This document shows, piece by piece, positions 13,854-17,289 of a DNA stretch of 17,289 nt (the stretch's first letter is position 1; the number at the start of each line of letters is the position of its first letter). The stretch is from Candidatus Margulisiibacteriota bacterium. GTDB lineage: Bacteria > Margulisbacteria > WOR-1 > O2-12-FULL-45-9. Below the pieces are notes generated by a model that worked only from the letters and a program-made list of their open reading frames with translations, searched no databases and was not told the origin of the DNA. Location of the stretch: positions 1 to 17,289 of the forward strand of contig JASEHX010000016.1 in the NCBI GenBank assembly GCA_030018645.1, in the 5' to 3' direction. The position numbers and the translations under genes were made by a program.

Positions 13854-14184
13854 GGGGTTTACATTAATTGAACTGATCGCCTCCATAGCTGTTTTTCTTT
13901 GCATCATCACGGCCTTTAATTATTTAATGAAAACCGGCAAATCGGCGATGGCCGCGGCAGAACAGCAAAAACAGGCCGTATATCTTGCCATTGTAAAAAT
14001 GGAAGAACTGCGGGGAGAAAGCTTTGCGGTAATCTCCGCCCAAAACGGCGCAGCCTTTGCAGACGGCAAAGGAAAAATATCGATTAGCCCGATAGCTATT
14101 GATCTTTTACAAGTCCAAGTGGATATAAAATGGGCAGAAGAAAAAAATCTAATTCAATTAATAACCTTACGGAGTGCATACTAG
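13846..14184 (+). CDS. minor pseudopilin, GspI/PilV-like
   Basis: A 112-residue prepilin-like protein starting with TTG at 13846. That start is supported by GGGAGG (13833-13838) 7 nt upstream and by the immediate prepilin motif (MNRG^FTLIE). It carries the +5 Glu and a hydrophobic helix (LIASIAVFLCIITAFNYLM), then a helix with Ala/Gln-rich AAAEQQKQAVYLAIVKMEELR. That helix, the KMEELR segment especially, is reminiscent of GspI/PilV. The remaining 50 residues are a short beta domain. It overlaps the upstream stop by 8 nt and abuts the next gene. Role: probable tip-complex subunit together with the H-, J- and K-like neighbours; which machine it serves is unknown. Confidence 0.78.
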   Translation: MNRGFTLIELIASIAVFLCIITAFNYLMKTGKSAMAAAEQQKQAVYLAIVKMEELRGESFAVISAQNGAAFADGKGKISISPIAIDLLQVQVDIKWAEEKNLIQLITLRSAY

Positions 14185-14613
14185 ATGTTAGCGGGTGAGG
14201 GCAAAAAAGGTTTTAGTTTAGTTGAACTTATTCTATCCCTCTCGATTTTTGCCTTTTTGCTTGTCGCAATATTATACGCTTTAAGCGGGGAAATAAAATT
14301 TTGGAAAAGGGCAACTGATATTTGCCGCCAGGGCCAAATTGCCGATTTTGCTATCTCTAAAATTGTAGACGATATCCATTCTGCCTCGCAAATTCTTCCG
14401 CAATCGAGCGCATCCGTCTTGGCGCTTTCGGTTGAGGCCAACAGCATTGAATACTCGCTTTACAATCAGAAAGTGCGGCGCAAAACCAACAACAGCACTG
14501 CTTACTTAACCGATAGCGGAGAAATTACAAATCTTTCCTTTAACTATCCCAGAGATAAATTAGTAGTAGTAATGGCAGAAAACATTTCAACCGAAGCCGA
14601 TCTTAGGAATTAA
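14185..14613 (+). CDS. minor pseudopilin, GspJ/PilW-like
   Basis: A 142-residue prepilin-like protein. The leader is MLAGEGKKG^, followed by FSLVELILSLSIFAFLLVAILYAL with Glu at +5. A helix continues (KFWKRATDICRQGQIADFAISKIVDDIHSA) and a beta-rich region follows (ASVLALSVEANSIEYSLYNQKVRRKT, then GEITNLSFNY), the usual layout of GspJ/PilW (dinucleotide-like R-x-x-D-I-x-x-A helix end). ATG 14185 follows the previous TAG without a gap; GGAG lies about 11 nt upstream. At 142 residues it is shorter than typical GspJ (about 190-200), like its cassette partners. Confidence 0.8.
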   Translation: MLAGEGKKGFSLVELILSLSIFAFLLVAILYALSGEIKFWKRATDICRQGQIADFAISKIVDDIHSASQILPQSSASVLALSVEANSIEYSLYNQKVRRKTNNSTAYLTDSGEITNLSFNYPRDKLVVVMAENISTEADLRN

Positions 14614-14614
14614 C

Positions 14615-15037
14615 ATGGCAAGCAAACATCCCGGCTACGCTTTAATCATGATAATTATTATCAGCTCCCTGCTTTTAACTCTAGCCGGATTATTTACCAA
14701 GCTGGTCTATAATAGTTTGGCGGGCGGCAATGCCGTTTACCTTAGCGCCCAAGCGTTTTACTTAGCCGAAGCCGGCATTGAAAAGGGTAAAGCCGAGCTG
14801 GCCAACAATTCTAATTGGTACACCGATCTGCCGCACGGTACCGAAGATGATTCCGATTGGCTTATTAATTCAGCTATTGGGCAAACGAACAATTTGGGCG
14901 GCGGCACATTTAAGATTATACGCGAGCAGGGAAAAATGCTATTATGCGCAGTAGGGAGCAAAGGGAAAGGGGTTTGCATCCAAAAGGTAAAATTCTCTAT
15001 CGCGCCTTTGCGGATATTGAATTGGGGAAAAATATAA
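14615..15037 (+). CDS. PilX/GspK-like minor pilin protein
   Basis: A 140-residue protein with a basic leader MASKHPG^ before YALIMIIIISSLLLTLAGL. There is no Glu at +5, as in GspK, which caps the tip and does not need to recruit a subunit ahead of it. The segment AFYLAEAGIEKGKAEL (47-62) is the PilX_N/GspK-type AEAGIEKA motif. A small C-terminal domain contains Cys111 and Cys121, which could form a disulphide. GspK proteins are usually about 300 residues, so this lacks the big alpha domain and is better described as PilX-like. It has AGGA about 7 nt before the ATG and starts 1 nt after the previous stop. Last of the four-gene pilin cassette. Confidence 0.75.
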   Translation: MASKHPGYALIMIIIISSLLLTLAGLFTKLVYNSLAGGNAVYLSAQAFYLAEAGIEKGKAELANNSNWYTDLPHGTEDDSDWLINSAIGQTNNLGGGTFKIIREQGKMLLCAVGSKGKGVCIQKVKFSIAPLRILNWGKI

Positions 15038-15050
15038 GGAGGAGCTATAC

Positions 15051-15410
15051 ATGTCAAATTATTTAATCGCCGGGGTTTCGATTCTTCTCGCTGTCACCGG
15101 CCAGTTGCTAATGAAAAAAGGAATGCTGCTTTTTGGTACTTTCCAGGTAACCAATCTTCTCTCCAAGGTTATTCCTATGTTTCTTAACCCTTATGTCTTT
15201 TTGGGCTTTGTTTGCTTTGGATTGAGTTCAATTTTTTGGCTGATAGTATTATCGCGCCTGGAAATAAGCTTGGTTTATCCTATGGTCAGCGTGGCATATG
15301 TCTTGGTAGCGATCGCTTCCTGGTTTTTCTTTAAAGAAAATTTAACCCTGGTGCGCTGGGCGGGGATTGCCGTTATTTTAATGGGGGTCTTTTTAATTTC
15401 GCGAAGCTAA
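15051..15410 (+). CDS. small four-helix EamA/SMR-type transporter
   Basis: A 119-residue inner-membrane protein with four hydrophobic segments (about 3-20, 41-61, 70-92 and 98-116), the size and layout of a small-multidrug-resistance fold or half an EamA transporter. Family-type segments are GQLLMKKGM (16-24) and SLVYPMVSVAYVLVAIASWFFFKENLT (73-99). The proton-coupling Glu14 of EmrE, expected in the first helix, is absent (ILLAVTGQLLMKK). A drug/proton exporter is therefore unlikely, and an EamA or ArnE-like lipid-carrier role is more plausible. Such proteins act as dimers. AGGAGG directly upstream (7-8 nt) makes translation strong. Gap of 13 nt from the pilin gene; the stop is 3 nt from the convergent DUF151 gene. 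Confidence 0.75.
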   Translation: MSNYLIAGVSILLAVTGQLLMKKGMLLFGTFQVTNLLSKVIPMFLNPYVFLGFVCFGLSSIFWLIVLSRLEISLVYPMVSVAYVLVAIASWFFFKENLTLVRWAGIAVILMGVFLISRS

Positions 15411-15413
15411 CGC

Positions 15414-15914
15414 CTAACCCTGACCGAACCCCTGCCCGTAAAACTTGGTAAAGTCCTCGGGCCGCATATTGTTGATAAAGTCCTTAAACTTGCGGGTTTC
15501 TTCTTCGTCTTTTTCGGCGTTTACCAGCTTTGCCTGCATCATGACCTGCTCCGATACCATAATCGGCATTCTGGTCCTGACCGCCAAAGCGATAGCGTCC
15601 GAAGGGCGGGCGTCAAAAGACAGCTTTTTCCCATCTTTTTCTACTTCAATATTGGCAAAAAAAGTGCCGTCGCGGATTTCGCTGATAAGAATGCGCTGGA
15701 AAATCCCGCCCATTTTTTCGATCGCGGTTTTTAGCAGGTCGTGGGTCATGGGCCGCGGCGGTTTTACCCCCTGCATTTCCATAGCAATGGATGCCGCTTC
15801 AAAAATGCCGATCCAAATGGGCAGGAAATTGATATCAGCGGTATCGCGCAGTAAGACCATAGGCGACATGTTTTTGGGATCAAACCCCAGTCCGCTGATT
15901 TGCAGTTCGATCAT
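15414..15914 (-). CDS. bifunctional nuclease family protein (DUF151/BFN)
   Basis: A 166-residue member of the BFN family (COG1259 type), named from a plant homologue with reported DNase and RNase activity; the bacterial role is not settled. The conserved pieces are all seen: MVLLRDTADINFLPIWIG (19-36), EAASIAMEMQGVKPPRPMTHDLL (39-61), IEKMGG, and SFDARPSDAIALAVRTRMPI (99-118). The C-terminus is Gly/Gln-rich (FYGQGFGQG). Its ATG overlaps the rplT TGA by 4 nt (ATGA), so it is read as the last gene of the infC-rpmI-rplT transcript. That coupling to ribosomal protein expression suggests a link to translation or RNA turnover, an inference from context only. The stop is 3 nt from the convergent transporter gene. 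Confidence 0.88.
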   Translation of the reverse strand: MIELQISGLGFDPKNMSPMVLLRDTADINFLPIWIGIFEAASIAMEMQGVKPPRPMTHDLLKTAIEKMGGIFQRILISEIRDGTFFANIEVEKDGKKLSFDARPSDAIALAVRTRMPIMVSEQVMMQAKLVNAEKDEEETRKFKDFINNMRPEDFTKFYGQGFGQG

Positions 15915-16261
15915 TTTCCGGTGAGTTTGGCCAAAAGCTTTTTAAAGTCATCACTGTGGTTGACCGCCAAGTCGGCCAGCATTTTGCGGTCAAGCAAAAT
16001 ATTTTGTTTTTTTAGCAGATTAATAAATTGGCTGTAGCGCAGTCCGGCTTCTTTCAGCGCCGCATTGATGCGGATAATCCAGAGGGAGCGCATGGTGCGT
16101 TTTTTGGTTTTGCGGTCAACCGTGGCATGCCGCATTGCCTTATAGACGGCCTGCTTTGCTCTTCTAAATTGGGTCCCCAGCGCGCCGCGGAATCCTTTGG
16201 CGCGGCGCAGCAGCTTTTTGCGTCTGCGGCGGGCAACAAATCCTCGTTTTACCCTAACCAT
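15911..16261 (-). CDS. rplT: 50S ribosomal protein L20
   Basis: Assembly-initiating protein of the large subunit that binds 23S rRNA. The 116 residues show the family sequence throughout: MVRVKRGFVARRRRKKLLRRAKG at the basic N-terminal extension, then FRRAKQAVYKAMRHATVDR, RRLWI-like RSLWIIRINAALKEAGLRYSQFI and LLDRKMLADLA. ATG 16261 follows rpmI by 2 nt, with GGGAGGGG inside the end of rpmI. In E. coli L20 represses its own operon by binding a pseudoknot in infC-rpmI mRNA; I cannot judge such a structure here. The stop overlaps the start of the BFN gene. Confidence 0.98.
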   Translation of the reverse strand: MVRVKRGFVARRRRKKLLRRAKGFRGALGTQFRRAKQAVYKAMRHATVDRKTKKRTMRSLWIIRINAALKEAGLRYSQFINLLKKQNILLDRKMLADLAVNHSDDFKKLLAKLTGK

Positions 16262-16263
16262 GT

Positions 16264-16464
16264 TTAACCCCTCCCCGGCAGCATGCTTTTTACGCGAGCG
16301 GCATCCGCATCAGATACCATGCCCTCTTTCCCCAGCTGTCTTTTACTATTGGATTTTTTGGCCGCTAAAAGATGGCGCATGCCGGCATGCCGGCGCATTA
16401 GTTTTCCCTTTTTAGTGAACGAAAACCTTTTGGCGGCCGCTTTGCGTGTTTTAATTTTTGGCAT
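16264..16464 (-). CDS. rpmI: 50S ribosomal protein L35
   Basis: A 66-residue basic large-subunit protein. MPKIKTRKAAAKRFSFTKKGK at the N-terminus, HAGMRHLLAAKKSNSKRQLG in the middle and the C-terminal VKSMLP motif are the L35 pattern and length. The ribosome-binding site AAGGTG overlaps the infC stop codon, 8 nt before ATG 16464-16462. Between infC (12-nt gap) and rplT (2-nt gap), the classic order. Confidence 0.98.
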   Translation of the reverse strand: MPKIKTRKAAAKRFSFTKKGKLMRRHAGMRHLLAAKKSNSKRQLGKEGMVSDADAARVKSMLPGRG

Positions 16465-16476
16465 TTTTATTTCACC

Positions 16477-16980
16477 TTAATTGGGAACAATAATAGCGAT
16501 CAACAATTTCCCCAACAACCTCGGCGGCGATTCTACTTTCCCGATATCGGTAACCGCCGCTAATAATTTCTGCATTACGGCCCTGCCCAGCTCGGTATGC
16601 TGCATTTCCCGTCCGCGGAACTGCAGGGTAGCTTTCACTTTATTGTTCTTTTCCAAGCACTCGCGCGTTTTCTGGATGCGAACTGCCAGGTCGTGCTGGG
16701 CGATCTTGGCGGAAAGTTTTATTTCCTTCAGGACGCCGCCGCGCTGGGCTTTGCGCGCTTCTTTTTCGCGCTTGCTTTCCTCGTATTTTAATTTGCCGAC
16801 ATCGCTGATGCGGCAAACCGGGGGATTGGCATCGGGAGAGATAAGGATCAGGTCAAGCCCTCTTTCCCGGGCGGCGTTTAAGGCCGCGGGCAAAGGCATT
16901 ACTCCAAGCTGTTTTCCTTCTTCGTCAATCACCCGGGCTTCCCGGGCACGAATGCGCTCGTTGATTATGAAATACCGAAT
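16477..16980 (-). CDS. infC: translation initiation factor IF-3, ATT start codon
   Basis: Binds the 30S subunit, keeps 50S away and checks the start codon and initiator tRNA. The conserved N-terminus INERIRAREARVIDEEGKQLGV lies upstream of the only ordinary start in this frame (GTG 16932-16930), which would cut it off. Upstream of that the frame has only ATA, ATC and ATT near-starts before a TAA. The ATT at 16980-16978 (encoding MRYFIINERIR after initiation at ATT) fits best and matches the known AUU start of E. coli infC, by which IF-3 represses itself. The 167-residue product has SPDANPPVCRISDVGK (48-63), the linker with KEARKAQR and the C-domain FRGREMQHTELG (121-132). A GGGGG stretch lies about 10 nt before ATT. 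It has its own promoter inside the 3' end of thrS. Confidence 0.93.
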   Translation of the reverse strand: MRYFIINERIRAREARVIDEEGKQLGVMPLPAALNAARERGLDLILISPDANPPVCRISDVGKLKYEESKREKEARKAQRGGVLKEIKLSAKIAQHDLAVRIQKTRECLEKNNKVKATLQFRGREMQHTELGRAVMQKLLAAVTDIGKVESPPRLLGKLLIAIIVPN

Positions 16981-17004
16981 GCCTATTTAACCCCCATTAG
17001 GTGC

Positions 17005-17033
17005 ATTATATATTATTTAGGCCTTGTTGTCTA
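17005..17033 (-). promoter_or_regulatory. infC: sigma-70 promoter for infC-rpmI-rplT-BFN
   Basis: On the minus strand TAGACA (17033-17028) and TATAAT (17010-17005) are 17 nt apart. The -35 lies within the last codons of thrS. Transcription should start near 16998, about 18 nt before the infC ATT. This lets infC be made apart from thrS. Confidence 0.7.
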
Positions 17034-17289
17034 TCTCTTTGCGGAGCAGGGCAACAAATTCAGCCAATTTTCTCTCGCCCATATCGCCGGCACTGCGGTG
17101 GCGCAGGGCTAAGGATTGATTTTGCATTTCCTTATCGCCCAAAATGACCATATAGGGGATTTTTTGCATTTGAGCGTCGCGGATTTTGGCGCCAATCTTT
17201 TCGCGGCTGTCATTAATTTCTACCCGGATGCCGGATTTGTTGAGTTCTTCGGCTAGAGTTTTAGCATATTCGTTGTGCCGATCGGCAAT
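17017..17289 (-). CDS. thrS: threonyl-tRNA synthetase, C-terminal 90 residues (partial)
   Basis: Only the anticodon-binding domain end is inside the window; the gene continues beyond 17289. The visible part (IADRHNEYAKTLAEELNKSG, IRVEINDSREKIGAKIRDAQ, QKIPYMVILGDKEM, then LALRHRSAGDMGERKLAEFVALLRKEI) is the ThrRS/ProRS-type anticodon domain. The phrase KIGAKIRDAQMQKIPYM followed by GDKE and the neighbour infC identify ThrRS rather than ProRS or HisRS. The full enzyme charges tRNA-Thr in the cytosol. TAA at 17019-17017. thrS-infC-rpmI-rplT is the same order as in E. coli. Any upstream regulation (leader, T-box or operator) is outside the window. Confidence 0.95.
   Translation of the reverse strand: MADRHNEYAKTLAEELNKSGIRVEINDSREKIGAKIRDAQMQKIPYMVILGDKEMQNQSLALRHRSAGDMGERKLAEFVALLRKEIDNKA

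Noticed and set aside
15396..15420. Bidirectional terminator between the transporter and BFN genes
   Set aside because: Only a short palindrome TTCGCGAA is present and no T-tract; the 3-nt gap leaves no room for a standard hairpin outside the coding sequences.
15445..15924. A 159-codon open frame antisense to the BFN gene
   Set aside because: No homology features; the minus strand carries the complete BFN family sequence with an overlapping start to rplT.
16481..16990. A 169-codon open frame antisense to infC
   Set aside because: It is the mirror of a conserved IF-3 gene, has no recognisable domain or ribosome-binding site, and only exists because of infC codon bias.
1..17289. CRISPR array, tRNA, rRNA, riboswitch, transposase or toxin-antitoxin pair
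   Set aside because: No regularly spaced repeats, no cloverleaf or rRNA segments, no conserved riboswitch core, and no transposase or toxin/antitoxin motifs were recognised on either strand.

Overview
This is bacterial chromosome, densely packed (about 45-48% G+C by eye), with standard stop codons (TAA, TAG and TGA all end intact genes) and gene starts that are either Shine-Dalgarno-led or apparently leaderless. The mix of household genes (thrS-infC-rpmI-rplT, topA, rnc, pyrC, purE, aroE, panC) with a type II/IV minor pseudopilin cassette, a Big-type lipoprotein and a citrate/homocitrate-synthase relative fits an uncultured didermic candidate-phylum bacterium. A Margulisbacteria/Saganbacteria (WOR-1)-like source is my guess only; nothing in the window proves it.

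Layout, left to right. (1) 1-339, minus: a collapsed remnant of proA that keeps its start region, its central dehydrogenase motif and its C-terminus but has lost most of the rest. (2) 364-3055, minus: an overlapping operon rnc - pyrC - lipoprotein, read away from a pair of overlapping divergent promoters near 3056-3094. (3) 3111-5293, plus: a helical-repeat protein translationally coupled to a LeuC/aconitase-family large subunit, from a consensus sigma-70 promoter. (4) 5342-6481, minus: a DUF4143/AAA ATPase gene broken by an amber codon inside its P-loop. (5) 6586-8751, minus: an operon of a Re-citrate/homocitrate synthase-like enzyme, purE and a small CvpA-like membrane protein, with a strong palindrome before the last gene. 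(6) 8830-9678, plus: aroE, apparently leaderless, then a weak terminator. (7) 9773-10294: a solitary ORF6N-domain DNA-binding gene, probably mobile in origin. (8) 10362-15410, plus: topA, a 33-residue YbbR-like membrane peptide, panC, four prepilin-like genes in gspH-I-J-K order and a small 4-TM EamA/SMR-type transporter, all with tiny gaps. (9) 15414-17289, minus: the thrS(3' end)-infC-rpmI-rplT translation operon with a bifunctional-nuclease (DUF151) gene overlapping the end of rplT; infC starts with ATT.

I found no CRISPR array, tRNA, rRNA, transposase or defence island. The window is mostly ordinary core genome. The points worth a second look are: three promoters whose -10 boxes sit only 9-10 nt before the ATG (two share a 10-mer); two period-7 DNA repeats inside neighbouring coding sequences, one also a potential G-quadruplex; two pseudogenes with different modes of decay; the AUU start of infC; a small YbbR-like peptide gene overlapping topA; a palindrome containing the ribosome-binding site of the CvpA-like gene; and the unresolved substrates of the LeuC-like and citrate-synthase-like enzymes.
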